Below, one piece after another: positions 22,750 through 36,081 of a stretch of DNA of 64,000 nt. The stretch spans positions 33,800 to 97,799 of the forward strand of contig JAUCBJ010007520.1 in assembly GCA_032718475.1 (NCBI GenBank), read 5' to 3'. The DNA comes from Nemertoderma westbladi (Eukaryota > Xenacoelomorpha > Nemertodermatida > Nemertodermatidae). A program made the position numbers and the translations under genes. How positions within the stretch are numbered: position 1 is the stretch's first letter; each line of letters starts with the position of its first letter. The notes below the pieces were generated by a model, which was not told the origin of the DNA, ran no database searches, and saw nothing but the letters and a program-made list of their open reading frames with translations.

Positions 22750-25398
22750 TGCAATCGAGAACTGTTACGATATATGGCGCTGTGTACTAGAACAGCCCAT
22801 CATACAGCATAGAGCGATTAGATAAGTTTTATCGATGTAGAGCATTCATTAGGTAAGGAAATTGAAATATACGAGTTTATATTATTCAACCAATTTTGTA
22901 TAGTATGTAGCCTTACATATGTAATTTTTATAATAAAACCTTAGTATATTAAATTATGGTGGCAAACTTTTGTAAAACATTAATACGAATTTGCCGTTTA
23001 TTGACATTGACTGATCCTAATGTGTATTCGTATTAATTTCGTTTATATTTCCCTACAAACTAATGTTATACTAAATTAATGCTAAATGTGCTTTAATAAT
23101 TGCGAAATTAATGCTACGGCCATAAACCTATAAGCCCACCAAGACAGATTTATTACCATATATGGTAATGATTTGGGAAATGGGGAAGCATAGGGCTATA
23201 ATCCGGCTCTCCCATTGGTTTAGTTATTTTAGGTTGGTCTAATGGTAGTAGGATTTGTTGGACCAATGATATAATCATTGCTTCATACCTATATTTTGTC
23301 AGTGTACCTCAGTATACTTTTAGTGTATGCCAGTGTATACCTGTCCACCAGTATAGCGGTACTGTGCACGTTTTAGTTGACTTTAATGTTTTCGATCTTC
23401 TTGCTTGTCATTTGTACATCAATTTCTGCTTTTAAGCCTATATAATTACAACTTTGAATAATGATCTTCTTGCATTGACTCTTGATTTCTTTAATCTTTG
23501 CGATTGCGATGTAGCAATTCCTTACAAGAATTTCCTTTCAACTGTCAGACTGTTTGTAAATGCATGCGCCGATACAGTAACTATTTGCTTTAGAATGATG
23601 GGCTAAGGGTACCTGTAGGCGTAGCAGGCGCACTGTGGAAGCGACGGAAGGAGGAGTGGAGGATCCAATGTGGGGCAATGCTGGTGGGGGGGGGGGGGGG
23701 GGGGGGGGTAGTTGCGGTTGGGCTAATCAATTAAGGACCGGGGACCGGTCGTCACTACAGTGTTTGGGGGCTGACGATCTAGCTTCGTCTCAACTGTGTA
23801 GTACTAGGGTAGTAATAGCGGTTTAGTTAGGAGAACCGCACGTAGCTTGAGTGGCCTTGCTCTCTCACCCGAGCACTATCACACTAGCTCTATTACCCAA
23901 CTACCATTAGTGTTATTATTACTATATATATTAGTGTGTTGTTAATGCTATTTTATGTTGTGTTGCTGAAGAGAGCCTGGTGTTTGAATATAATGATTAG
24001 ATAGGCGCTACTCTCCCTTGATTGTTTTCTATTTCTTAGTTTATGCATATTAATTGCTGTTAGGTCAAAATAATACAGTATCTAGGCTGTTGCTAGTATA
24101 ACTCAGTAACGTAATAATTAGTAATACATATTCTGGAATACTTAGTAACAAGTACGCAAATTTGTATTTTATGACACTGTAGTTTATTTATCATGTTAGA
24201 ATAAAGTTAAGAACTTGTACGCTGCATAGCGGAGTGGAGAATAGTTGGGTAAATTACTCTTAGAAATACCTTAGGATATTCAACACTAGGCGGTAATTTG
24301 AAAATAGCAGATTAGCAGGCTGACAGAGGTAGCCAGTGTAGCACAGTAGTAATTTTGCTGGCCTAAAGCCAGTGCAAGGCCAAGTTTGACATTAGGACAA
24401 ATAAATAGTCTATCCCATTATAATATTAAAATATTCTCACATTTGACGTTGTCCTGCCCGATAACTGCCTGCATTTCTCTGTGGTAAGTGAACACCGAGT
24501 GCAAACCACCCGCACTTATATTAAGTAGCTTAGGAATCCAACTCGGATTTATTGTTTTGGTTGCTGCTGTTTTGGCTTATAAATTCGAACAGTTAGCTCT
24601 TTGTTGAGAAATCGACAGAGAAAGGAGCATGCGATTGGCAGCGTGAATAATTTGCATAGTAAATGGTTGTGTTTATATAACCCAACAGTAAAGAGTTTTG
24701 TTTGCTGTATCGTTCGACGGTAAGACATTTTGGTAGACGATTCTGCTTGCATCCAACAGTGAAGGAGTTGGATAGTTCAACAGTGAGAGAGCTGATTTTG
24801 TGTTCACTATTCATTTGAAATACAGCAGTTCATTGGGCTGTTAGGGTAGTGTAGTGTATTTATTCACTTTATTATTTGTTCACTAATCACAGAATATAGG
24901 AATTTATTGGGCCATTGGTAATCGTAAATTAGTAAGTTTTAAATTATAGCTAGGTTTGTGAGAATTCAGTTTCGGCCAAAATTATTTATATAATAAAATT
25001 TAGAGTTTTAGTACCGATATGTTGGATAACTGCTTAATTATTTTACACCATCTGGAGATACATGGCGAGATGGAACTTCTGATCCTGGGGTTTGTGTGGG
25101 CCTACGGGTTCGGTTTGCAATCAGCGACGAGACTGAAACCTAGGACGCGGACGTGGAATCTCACAGCGAACAATGTTAGTTGTTCTGTTGGTACCATTGT
25201 AATTGTGAAAGCAGTAAAAAATTACCGGTTGTTTAACTGCGAAACTGAACTCAGTATATTAGTTAGCCATCTATGGTGTTTTGGATCGCTCAGTTGGAGA
25301 GAGAGAGAGTGTCGCAACCTGAAGGTGTAGCCACGCGCCAGTGGATACATATATAAAATTTAAAAGTAAAATTACGCTAATTTGAGCTCTATATATAT
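22750..25398. other. intronic region without recognised gene; 23-nt poly(G)
   Basis: No convincing gene. TGTTACGATATATGGCGC at about 22764 resembles the start of a gypsy LTR, but no matching end was found. A 23-nt G run lies at 23686-23708. Open frames at 25019-25330 (plus) and 24549-24814 (minus) show no family motif. Confidence 0.4.
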
Positions 25399-26770
25399 TA
25401 GGGTGGTGCGTTTTTTACTTTTTTTCGATTTCATTGTTCTACCGGTGCATAAAAGTTGCCAAATGGTAAAAAAATAAGGCAAAAAAAATTTCTTTAAATC
25501 TATGTCTTCACGGATCCCAAGAGGGTTGAAATTTTTTGCCATCGCGATGCACCATAATGAAATTTATAACAATATAACACATTGATGAAAGATCAATGAC
25601 TCAAAAAAGAACTTCCTGCATGCATCAAATGTCATCAAATGGGTCCAAAATTAGTTAGATACCAAAATTTTAATTTTTGGATCAAGGGAAGTTGTGCCAC
25701 AGGCACATGACCAGAACCTACTCTATGGCGCAAGTGATGATTATTCTCAATTTTGGTGATGGACAACATTTAGTTCTCCTACGGCATTATTATTATGCTC
25801 ATTAGAACCGCAATGACCGATTTAGTGGGTGTAGACACCATCAAAACAAGCATAGAGCGAATAGTTCTTGAGATATTACAGAAAATGTCAACATTACTGC
25901 CTTGATAATTTATAGACAAATACACAAAAATGTTACTTCTAATTATCTTAAGGCATCAAAAATATACACATCACTGCAACAAATTGATTTAGTGTATACA
26001 GAGACCTTCAAAATTAAAGAGTACCGGTAGTACGTAATTCACTATAGTTTTTGTACAAAATGTGTGGAATGTGTCAACTCAATATCACATAGTAATTGGT
26101 GGACATAGTCTTGACATTTTGTAAAATAACTCAAGAACTAATGACTCTACTCTTATTTTGAAGGTGTCTTCACCCACAATATCGATCATTTCTGTGATGT
26201 GTCTATTTTTTGATTCCTTGAGATAATTCAAAATATCATTTATTGTGTATTTGTCCATATCACATCAAGGCGGTAATGTAGACTTGTGCTGTACTTCACA
26301 TTTTCTGCGATATCTCAAGAACTATTCGCTCTACGTTTGTTTTAAAGGTGTCTACCCCCACTAAATCGGCCATTGCGGTTCTAATGAGCATAATATGAAT
26401 GCAGTAGGAGAACTCAAAGTTGGCCATCGCGAAAATTGAGAATAATCATCAGTTGCGCCAAATGGTAGGTTCTGGCCATGTGCCTGTGGCACTAGTTCCC
26501 TTGACCCAAAAGTTAAAATTTTGGCATCTAACTAAGTTTGGACCCATTTGATGACATTTGATGCATGCAGGAAGTTCTTTTTTGAGTCATTAATCTTTCA
26601 TCAATGTGTTATATTGTTATACATTTCATTATGGTGCATCGTGATGGCACAAAATTTCAACCCTCTTGGGATCCGTGAAGATATAGATGAAATTTAAAGA
26701 AATTTTTTTTGCCTTATTGTGCACCGGTAGAACAATGAAATCGAAAAAAAGTAAAAAACGCACCGCCCTA
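25399..26770. mobile_element. 1.37-kb foldback (inverted-repeat) element
   Basis: The whole segment folds back on itself. The left end TAGGGTGGTGCGTTTTTTAC is matched inverted at the right end (GTAAAAAACGCACCGCCCTA, ending 26770). Arm similarity continues inward for roughly 500 bp per side or more (for example GATGCATGCAGGAAGTTCTT on one arm) with a less conserved centre near 26085. Both flanks are TATA-rich, consistent with a TA-type target. No ORF. It is a MITE or foldback transposon lying in an intron of the EGF gene. Confidence 0.85.
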
Positions 26771-27529
26771 ATATATATATATACAATTAGAAATAGTTCG
26801 GGTGACAAATTTATTTTTTTTGAATTTTCGAATTAGATTCAAAAATATTTTCGTGTCATACCAGTATTTAAATGCTGTATAATAGCTATAGAGCTACATT
26901 TTTGTTTAAATATTATACCGGTATTTACTATAACTATATACAATTAAATTCACAATATTTATATTGTGAATTTACTTTAGTATTTGACATTTGAGACCAA
27001 ATAAATTATTTTGAAAATAATTTAATCGAAATTTCGATTAAATTAATATATATCTCGAAATCTTGCACGTACACCCGCACTGTTACTGTTAAAATAAAGT
27101 GTCCAAACAAGAAAAAGTGTAAAACCAAGGGTTTACACACCTTGGACAGACCGGTCCAGGACATTGTGTTATTAGAGGAAACATGCATTGAGACAGGCAC
27201 CAGCTATGCTATTTGTTGGGGTAAGTCACTTTACCGATGACATTTTTTCTTTGTTTTTTTAATATATATTTGTACATGTTATATATTGTTGTTGTTGTTG
27301 TTGTTGCAGCAGAATGAAATACATAAATCTAATCGAATCCTATTCAGCAGCCTACCGGCACTACCGGTAGATGCTAGGCCATTCTATCCAGATAGATTAT
27401 ATGCAGATGTGCCAAACACCCCACCGGATTATAGCTACATCTCACAGAAACCAGAACAGATTATTAACCAATGAGTTAATCACTTAACTCATTAGTGTCA
27501 TTATAACAATATTAGGAATGCATTATTAC

Positions 27530-27700
27530 CTTCACAAGTGGCTATTTGTTGGTTGTCTGATATTGCTCGAGCATGTAGTTGTATTTGTTGGTATCCTGAG
27601 CGGCAAAGACATTCAAATGATCCAACTATGTTATTACAAGTAGTAGTTGTAGGATCACAATTATGCACAATCGATTCACTACCAGAACATTCGTTTATAT
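27530..27700 (-). CDS. calcium-binding EGF-like exon (171 bp)
   Basis: A phase 1-1 exon of 57 codons. The acceptor is AATTTCACAG above 27700 and the donor is GTAATAATG (27521-27529). It encodes DINECSGSESIVHNCD, then TTCNNIVGSFECLCRSGYQQ and a longer final loop before the last cysteine (TCEG). DINEC and the aromatic residue in GSFEC fit a calcium-binding EGF. It is longer than its sisters (171 against 138 bp) because of an insert between cysteines 5 and 6. The intron beyond the acceptor matches those of the other three exons, so all four came from tandem duplication. Confidence 0.85.
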
Positions 27701-28610
27701 CTGTGAAATTAAACAAAGAGAGAGTCAGTTTTATTTTTATTCAATGATATGATTTATAGCTGACACAAAATAAATAAAATGGTACCAATTATAGTCGCAA
27801 TAAATTGATGACAATTTCATCCAAATAAATTTTTGCAGATCCTTATGCTATATACGAAATACAACGAATTTATGGGATCACGTTTTACAGCTGCAGTTTA
27901 AGTGATTAATTATTTCAGATATATGCAATGAACTTTAATGAAATGCATATGTTAAAATCAAATGAAAAACCATTCTTGTGTTTTTTAAAAAAGTGTGTCT
28001 TCATTTGACCCTTAAAAACTTCTAATTACAGTATTGGATCCCTTAAACAAGGCGACAGCGCATTCCAAACGGTTGGGACTGTATGTATATATAAAAGACC
28101 TTGGTGCAAACAACTCACATAGTATGAGCTAGGTGGGTGCAAACATAGTATGAGATGGGTGGGGGGGGGGGGGAGGTGCAAACATAGTCTGAGCTGGGTG
28201 GGGGTGGGGGGAATTGGACGCACTAAAAATGCATCCCTCTCCAGAGGAAATTAGACGCAAATAACAGCTGATTACTGTCAAAAATAAAACTGTAACCTAT
28301 GTGTTCTATTGTGTTTAGCTTATTGTTCTGGTTAAAATAACGTGCCACTGTAACCTGTTCCTTTCCCTAGGGATATTAATTCACCAAGATGCGATTTGCA
28401 TCCAGTTTAACCCCCTGTCTCACCCTCATAGTCCACTATGCAGTCCAATATTCAGCAGTCCACTAAATTTAGTGGGCCAACATTCTGACTTATACTTACT
28501 TTTGTAAACAATACTTTATTAGGCCCAATACTGGCAGACAGGCTAAACCGTCCATTTTCTCTTATTCCCTTTTAATTGTTTTGTTTTATTTAACAGAACA
28601 TAATGGTTGC

Positions 28611-30160
28611 AGAAATGGTTGCGTTGGGGGCTGTGTTGCCGTTATTTGTAACGCCGATGTAAGTTCGAGAGGGTTATGGATCTCACCGATACTAGTAACT
28701 GGATATTGGATCGGGGAGTGGTTGGATAATGCAGATCAAAAATGAACAATAACGAGTTGGATTGAATCATCAATTTATTCTAACTGTTCTTGTTCTCTAA
28801 AGATTTTAACACTGATATATATATATGGGACTCCCCAAACGCCAATATAAATAGATATACACAATTATGATTTTACAATAATGATAATAAGCCTACAGTA
28901 CAAATTATTTAATCGGGCAGATGACTTTATTTTACTTAGATTTTGACCCCCCAAACTACGTGTGAAACCCGTCCGTCTATTCTGTCCGTGTCTGTCATAA
29001 GTCGGTAGGTAGGCCATCAGAAGTCCGTCGGGTCTATCCCTTATGACGCGTGTCATCATGGCCCAATACCCTTTCAGGCTCGTCCGCTTTCAGGTTGGTC
29101 CTCAGGCAAGCTTAGCAGTTCAAAGCTGACCAGCGCCACTTATGCATTTGTCCCTCTGCACTATTCTAGGTCTAGGCCTTGGCATCCAGGAAATCTACCT
29201 GGTGCCACTTTGTACTTATTTCTGGGAACTCAGGGCCCCTTTAAAAGCACGTTGAGTGACGGTTTTATGTTCAATTGTTCGTAAAAACTGCTGTAACTCA
29301 ATTAATTTTAAATTTATGAAGCTCTGGTTTTTTTCACATGGTGCCCAGGACTTTTCGGATTATTCATTTATTGGAGTTTATGAATTTTATGCATGCCCGC
29401 AACCGAGAATGAAAATAACGCAACAGGCTGTAGTTGGGATACACGTTGGAAATTCCACCTGGAACTCTAATTCCGTCATTATTTAGTTTCCCGAAATATC
29501 CTCAGGAATTTGTGGATAAACATGGATGTCCATTGTCCATCGTTTAAACATAAAGTTGGTGCATACTATGTTGCTGAATGCGGTAATTTGGCACCTTAAT
29601 TTACTTATTTTTATATATTTTCGGGCCTGAAATATTTTTATCCGGCTAAATCTGTGTCATCACCAATTTTTTTAAATAGCCAAATTCAAATTGCAAACAA
29701 TTGAAAACAATTATTTAAAAGAGTAAATTATTAGTAGCAGTAGGTAAGAATAAAGCTAGTGATAAAGCTAGTGACTAGGAGGACTATTGTTGTATTGCAT
29801 TAGATAAAACCTTGTTTATGTAGTAGACCTATAGTAATTTATTAAATACATAAGAATGAATTATTACCTTCACATTTACCATCGCTCATATGTTTGTATC
29901 CTGAGAGGCAATCACATTCGAATGATCCATCTATGTTACTGCAGGCAGTAGTGGATAAATCACAGTTGTGCTCAATAGAATCACTACCTGAACATTCGTT
30001 TATATCTGTGAAATTAAACGAAAATTGGTTATATTTTTATTCAACGATATGATTTATAGATGACGACTGGGCATATTTTAAGTATTCATTGATGGGGCCA
30101 TTTTGTACATCAGCCTCAAAAAGTGGCCCACTACTATCTTAGAAAATGGCCTATCATTTG
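28611..30160. repeat. segmental duplication block A (contains an EGF exon)
   Basis: This block matches 31774-33419 plus 36200-36555. Shared landmarks are GTAACGCCGATGTAAGTT (about 28650/31813), TTATTGGAGTTTAT (about 29370/33032), GCTAGTGATAAAGCTAGTGA (29754/33362), the 138-bp EGF exon and the intron following it. Copy B has extra sequence in 32200-32870 and an inserted retroelement. Confidence 0.75.
29868..30005 (-). CDS. calcium-binding EGF-like exon
   Basis: A 138-bp phase 1-1 exon (46 codons), acceptor ...TTTCACAG, donor GTAATAATTC. Encodes DINECSGSDSIEHNCD, then ACSNIDGSFECDCLSGYKHM and ending CEG. Nearly the same as the exon at 36265-36402 (EHNCDLSTTAC in both), as expected from the segmental duplication. 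No in-frame stop and canonical splice sites, so probably functional. Confidence 0.88.
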
Positions 30161-30481
30161 AGTAGGATACTTGCATCAATGTCTCGCCCCACCACTCCTG
30201 CAACATGCATTGTTACACTCATATCTTTACTAGATCAGTTCCATCCTAACCCGCTTCCCTGGACGTTACATTATATGTATATTACGGGTAGACTATGTAG
30301 ACTAGAAGACTCATCTCAATGGGTTTTCCCATACCGGGTGTCCGGCTGTAGGGACTTACTGTAGGGACATTTTCTTCTTTCAAGTATGCTATTCTGCAGT
30401 AAAGACTGTTTTTTATCTGCTTTATACAGACTACTGCTTTATTATATTCAGATTAATAGTCAAATAGTACAATACTTATTT

Positions 30482-30503
30482 TTATTATTATTATTATTAT
30501 TAT
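30482..30503 (+). repeat. ATT microsatellite
   Basis: About seven TTA/ATT units. The surrounding 30161-31499 is AT-rich intron with no recognised gene. Confidence 0.8.
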
Positions 30504-31499
30504 CTTTATTCCAGTCTTAATATAGCAGCCCATAAAAATACCGGTAAATTTATATATCGAGTAAAGCACAATGACAAATAAAGTTAGCAATAAATAAGGA
30601 TCGGTTATTAAAAGATTAAAATTTACGTTAGAAAAAGGGGCCACGAGCAGGACAAAGAACAATAATATATAAAAATAGTACAATAAATATATAATTATGT
30701 AAGGTAGAATATAAGAGTTATAAACATTAAGCAAAAAGAAAAGAAGAAGAACAAACGGATGTACGGCATTACAATATTACGTTTGTGGCACAACATTAGA
30801 TTGGACACCAAAGATACGGCTCGTGGTACATGTTACTAAGCCAACTGTTTTTAAAATTCGGGTTTCAGATGATCTCATGCGATGTAACAGGGACTCCAAC
30901 GCACTGGCGGATATGAACGAGTTTTGGACGATTTAGAGCTCCATACAATGTAATGATGGGTGTATGAGGGATGTCCATCTCTATACTGAATTAATAATAT
31001 AATATAATATTGTATTAGTAGAATAGAATATAATAGATTTAATTATTGATAAAGCTAAACTATCTGTATATAAGAAATGCCCTTTTTCCAATTTGGCCCA
31101 CCAGAAGAAAATTCTAAAAATTACCATTGCTGGAGACAACAAATGACAAACACCATCTTTATAATACAATACAAGTTAATGAAATCTAACCACCTTTTCG
31201 GGTACAGTTTTCAGGTTGTGTATTGTCGGATCTATGCAATAAAATTTTTAGTGTGGTATATCAAATTATGTATAATTCAATTCATACCTATACTTTGGTG
31301 ATAACCTATGACCCACAAACACATAATGGCAGAACGGAGTAAGGAAAAACTGAGACATGTTCAGATGTTTTAGTTTCCCCCGCGTTATGTTGTTCTAGTT
31401 CCAAACTAGACCAACATGAGTATTGCTATAACTACTGTTACCTTTGTACATGAAGTACATCAATTAAATAAATACATAGAGTAGATAATGCTGTATTAC

Positions 31500-31637
31500 C
31501 TTCACATTTGCTAGGGCCCAAATGCTTGAATCCTGAGAGGCAATTACATTCGAATGATCCATCTACGTTAGTGCAGGTAGTAGTGGATAAATCACAGTTG
31601 TGAACAATAGAATCACTACCAGAACATTCGTTTATAT
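31500..31637 (-). CDS. calcium-binding EGF-like exon
   Basis: A 138-bp phase 1-1 exon, acceptor TTTCACAG above 31637, donor GTAATACAG. Encodes DINECSGSDSIVHNCD, then TCTNVDGSFECNCLSGFKHL and CEG at the end. It shares the SIVHNCD variant with the 27530-27700 exon, placing it between the two sub-groups. Open, with all six cysteines. Confidence 0.88.
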
Positions 31638-31773
31638 CTGTGAAATTAAATGAGAGTCAATTATATTTGTATTCAATGATATGATTTAATGACACTGGCA
31701 CAATAACACCTAATTGGTGGTTATTACACAAGACTAATATGGGCAGCACTAATTAGACTACAATAAATACTTA

Positions 31774-33421
31774 GCAGGTGCAGCACTAGATTTAGTGTTG
31801 CCGTTATTCAGTAACGCCGATGTAAGTTTGAGAGGGTTGTGGATCTCAGCAATACTAGTCACCGGATATTAGATCAAGGAGTGATGGATAATGCAGTCGA
31901 TAAGGAAAAAGAACGAGTTGGGTCGAATCATCAATTTTAATCCTAACTGATCAAGTTCTCTTTGCGCTGATACACACTGATTCCAAATATATGGAACTCC
32001 CCAATATGCCAATATAAATAGAATAATACACAATAATAATAAATTAGTTTTTATAATAAGCAAATTTTACGAAATTATTTAGTCAGTCAGAATTTATTTA
32101 GATTTTAACCCCCCAGAACTATATTTGATGGCCATCAAAGATCCGTCAGTAGTCAGTCGGGTCTATCCCTCACATTGCCTAGTGTCACTGTAGCCCGAAT
32201 ACCTTTCAGGTTCGCGCTACGCTAACCAGCTCCGCTCAGCTGTCGGTCGGGTTGTCAGTTAGCGAGAGAATGCAGCAGTGATGCTGCATATCACTATACA
32301 TCGACTCTTCAGCATAACGCTCGCCACTCATCATCCCCTTTGGGGTGAGTCCTAAGGCAAGTCAAGCGGTTTAACTTCAGGGTTTGTCGGGTCCTCACAA
32401 CACCTAGTGTCACCAGGGTTCGAATCCTTTTCAGGCTTGAACCAAGCTGACTGGCGCCACTTGGGCAGTGCGAGTCCCCTGGTAAAGTGGTCCCTCACAT
32501 ACCACTCGCCCCTCGCCATCCCTTTTGGGTTGGATCCTCAGGCAAGTCAAGTGGCGTAGCTCGGGGTTGGCTGTCCATGTGTCTTTCTCCCGGAGTCCCT
32601 CGTCCTCACGTACCACTCATCCCTCGCCATCCATTTCGGGTTGGGTCCTCAGGCAAGTTAAGCAGCTTAGCTCAGGTTTGTCTGTCCACGTCCCTCTAAT
32701 GTCAGCATAACCCGAATGCTTTTCAGGCTCGTGCTACGCCAACCAGCTTGGCTTGGGGTCCTCACCTTTGTGAAGCCTAGTGTCACCCTAGCCCAAATCC
32801 TTTTCAGGCTCGTGCTAGGCTGACCAGCCCCACTCGGGCATTTGTCCCTTGGCAATCAGGAACTTTGCCTGGAGCCAGATTGGACTCCTGGGAATTTGGG
32901 CCCCATTAAAAGCATTGAGAGGGGCGATTTTGTGTTTAGTCGTCATTAAAAATCGCTGTAACTTTGTTAATTTTAACTTTATATCATTCCGGCTTTTTGA
33001 ACATGGTGTCCGTGACTTTTTGGAATATTCGTTTATTGGAGTTTATAATTTTCATATAAGCCTGGCACTGCAATTGAAAATAACGCGAACATTTAGCCAA
33101 AACCTTCAATTCACTAGACCATATCACACTACGTCCTTTTAACACCACATGGTTGTAGTCAGAGATATTGCTATCTGAGCCTGCTGTACTACTAGGAGAT
33201 ACGTGCCAACACGTGCCTTACGTGCCAACAGAAGTGGAAGCTGCTAAATATGTATCATCACCAATTTATTTCAATAGCCAAATTCAAATTGCAAACAATT
33301 TCGAAAACAATTATTTAAGAGAGTAAATTATTAGTTGCAAAAGTCAGGTAGGTAAGAATAAAGCTAGTGATAAAGCTAGTGACTGGGAGGACTATTTTTT
33401 GTATTGCATTAGATAAAACCC
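31774..33421. repeat. segmental duplication block B, part 1
   Basis: Duplicate of block A (28611 onward), interrupted at 33421 by a retroelement and resuming at 36200. Within it, 32200-32870 holds three to four diverged copies of a ~115-bp unit with CTCAGGCAAGTCAAG and CTCGCCATCC that block A has only once, so it expanded after duplication. Confidence 0.7.
33412..33421 (+). repeat. target-site duplication, left copy
   Basis: GATAAAACCC here and at 36200-36209, flanking the inserted retroelement. Comparison with undisrupted block A (GATAAAACCTTG near 29810) shows the original site held one copy. Confidence 0.8.
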
Positions 33422-34254
33422 TAAAGATGCACAACAACTGCACTACTGCACACAACTGCTTGACTCTTGAATTTGCTAATTTGCATTTTGCTAATTTAAT
33501 TAATCTCTATTGTGGATATCTGGGTTCCCTGAAATCTATTTGATTGGTGATGTCGCAGGGCTCTCAGTGGTGCTGCAACTGCGTGGCATGGGCATGTGCA
33601 CCCCGCAATCACCTTGCACCGTCTAAGGGTGGCCAGTGCAGCTGTGTCAAGGCTTTGTCTTGCCTCGCGTCCTTGTCCCGTCCTTGTCTGGCGGAACTGA
33701 ATTGTCTTCTGGAGAATGCCAAAATCCCTTCGTGGCTGTTTCAAACTCATTGGTGACGAGGCAACCAGATGCCGTCGTTTCAACCCAATTTCCGTCATAT
33801 ATTGCCGACAGTGACTCTGAGTTCGGCTCAAATTCAACCGCTACTACAGTAGTTCCTGCGCCAAATGATAGCGATGCCCCGAATGGGTCGTATGTTCTGC
33901 CCCAGGTGATAACGACGGATACAACGCCTACTGTTTCAGGGATCGTGGAAGACGCCTTCAGGGGCGTCTGGTTAAACTGCCAGGCTCCTCCTCCGATCCT
34001 GCCTGGGAGGACCGCCATGCCAGGTTGGTCCAGTTGCGGAGCCGCCGCTATATGGTACCAGGGGGTAACGTCGGGCTGAAGGTGGTAGATGTCCTCACAT
34101 CGGAGTTGGATAAACTGACAGAAGGTGTTCACCCTTTTGAACGCCCCTTGTGTTTCGTTGCCTCCATCTTCCAGCGTGACCCCGACATCACCGATACTCC
34201 CGACATCCGACGGTCCATTCTCCGACGGATCGAGATGTGGGAGCATGCTGACCC

Positions 34255-34465
34255 CGGGGTGTTATCACCACATCCTGGTCTGCAACCTGTTCCCGTGGTG
34301 TTACCACCACAACCTGGCCTGCCATCTGATCCCGGGTGTTACCACCACAATCTGTCCTGGTACCTGATCCCAGGGTGTTATCACCACAACCTGGTCTGCC
34401 ACCTGATCCCAGGGTGTTACCACCACAACCTGGCCTGCCACCTGATCCCGTGGTGTCAACACCGC
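34255..34465 (+). repeat. 39-bp proline-rich coding repeat (about five units)
   Basis: GTGTTACCACCACAACCTGG, then CCTGCCACCTGATCCC, repeats every 39 bp (13 codons), encoding variants of LPPQPGLPPDPRV. Lies where the RT core would be expected. Confidence 0.85.
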
Positions 34466-36081
34466 AGTCTGTTACACCGACTGATCCCGGGGTGTCACTT
34501 AGCCCACTGCCTGTCCCCAGACAACCACCCAGTTCACCGCCCCAACACCAGTGCTGGTATGCTGACTACGCTTCTTCAGCAGGCACGCTCAACGGAGTCA
34601 GTGATTGGTGGCGCAAACTGTGTCTGGTGGGCACCAGCATCAGCTATAACCCCGAGGCAACAGAGAGTTACCTCGTAGTCAAGCCGGGGCTTGAGGCCAA
34701 GGCCCGCACTGTGTTTGGGATTGGCGGTGTACAACTCGTTTCCGGCCAACGTTTTCTGGTTGGTTTTATCGGGGAGGCCTCACAAAGGATGAAGTTTGTG
34801 ACGAAGAAGGTGTCGGGCTGGGTTAGCAGCATAGGTAAACTCGCAGAGGTGGCCAAGGAATACCCCCAGACCGCTCACACCAGGATGTCCCGGTGTATCC
34901 AAGCGGAATGGGACTACCTCCTGCGGGTTGTCCCTACTGACGAATGCGAGATTGCCCCGATTAGGTCAGCGTTGCTGCGTACATACATTCCGGCACTGTT
35001 TGGAACCCGCCTCGACGAGGCGGACGAGGATTTCATTCTCCTCCCGGTGCGACACGGTGGAGTCGGACTGCGAGACCCACTCATGAGGATGGGTCCAGCG
35101 CGGGAGGCCTCAATAAGTGGGACTTCATTTGTCTCCTCAGCGATCAATTCTGGACAGCCACTCAATGTCACAGACCACGATGCCCAACTGCTTCAGGTCC
35201 TAAAGGAGAGCCGGAGTTCCCAGGATGAGTCATACAAGGAGAGGCAAGACGCGGATGGGGGCACTTCCGGCTCATCGAAGGCGGACTGTCCAGCGGGTTG
35301 TGTCCAATAAGACTGGGGGTTGGTTGATGGCTCAGCCGTCAGCTCTGGACCACACTGACCTCAGCACCGACGAATTCAGAGACAACCTTTCTCTCCAGTA
35401 CGGCCTCGTCCCCCCTGGTCTGCCAGCTAAGTGTGGGGGTTGTGGGGAGTCCTTCTTCACATCCCACGCTTTGAGCTGCAAGTCAGGGGGTCTGATAGTG
35501 AAGCGCCACGACGAAGCCCGTGAGGTATTTGGGGACCTCTTGGCTGTGGTGGTCGGGCCTTCTAGTGTGGAGCGGGAGGTAACCCTCTCACGAGGGTGTT
35601 TGGACTGCGAGGGCCGGGTGGTAGGGGGGGGGTGCGAGCAGACCTTGTCGCTCGGGGAGTCTGGACCAATCAACGGGTGGCATCGTTTGATATATCATTA
35701 ATAAACGCTGACGCAACCTCGTATGACCGTTCGACTGAGTCACTGCTTGAGGAGCGGTGCAGGCTCAAGAAGCGCCACTACCACACCATCTGCGAGGACC
35801 GGAGGATGGCCTTCACCCCGCTGGTTGGCACCACTGACAGTGTCTGGTGCGCTGAGGCCCAGATTTTAATCTGCCACCTCGCCGAGACCCTTGTATCTCG
35901 GAGAGATGGCAGGTGCGAAAGGGGCCTCGCATGTGTCCTGGGGGGTGTTCGCCGGAGGCTGCAGTTTGCGCTCCTCCGGTCCAGCTCCCTCTGCCTCCAT
36001 GTTGGACGGTGGTCTTGGCGAGGGTTAGGGTTCGGGGATGGGGTGGGGATCCGTGGGGTGGGTTTGGTGGGGAATTATTGA
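34336..36081 (+). pseudogene. RT C-terminal region plus CCHC/restriction-like endonuclease
   Basis: Frame 34336-35310 after the proline-rich repeats encodes ATESYLVVKPGLEAKARTVF, GQRFLVGFIGEASQRMKFV, IPALFGTRLDEADEDFILLP and VRHGGVGLRDP. This is the post-palm region common to a group of invertebrate retroelement RTs. In a second frame (35225-35701) comes CGGCGESFFTSHALSC (C-x2-C-x7-H-x4-C) then GGLIVKRHDEAREVFGDLL, and in a third (35596-36081) NQRVASFDISLINADATSY. Together these resemble the zinc motif and nuclease core that precede and form restriction-like endonucleases in R2/NeSL-type elements (family knowledge). Two frameshifts break it. The upstream 33636-34250 segment is probably the N-terminus of the same protein. 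Confidence 0.6.

Noticed and set aside
22764-25398. Possible solo gypsy LTR starting TGTTACGATATATGGCGC
   Set aside because: No matching LTR end, target duplication or second copy in the window.
27080-27475. Possible plus-strand two-exon gene (KCPNKKKCKTKGLHTLDRPV, donor at 27216; acceptor TTGTTGCAG then PFYPDRLYADVPNT and stop)
   Set aside because: The reading phases of donor and acceptor do not join without a stop, and there is no recognisable family. An equally weak minus-strand exon can be drawn over 27115-27195.
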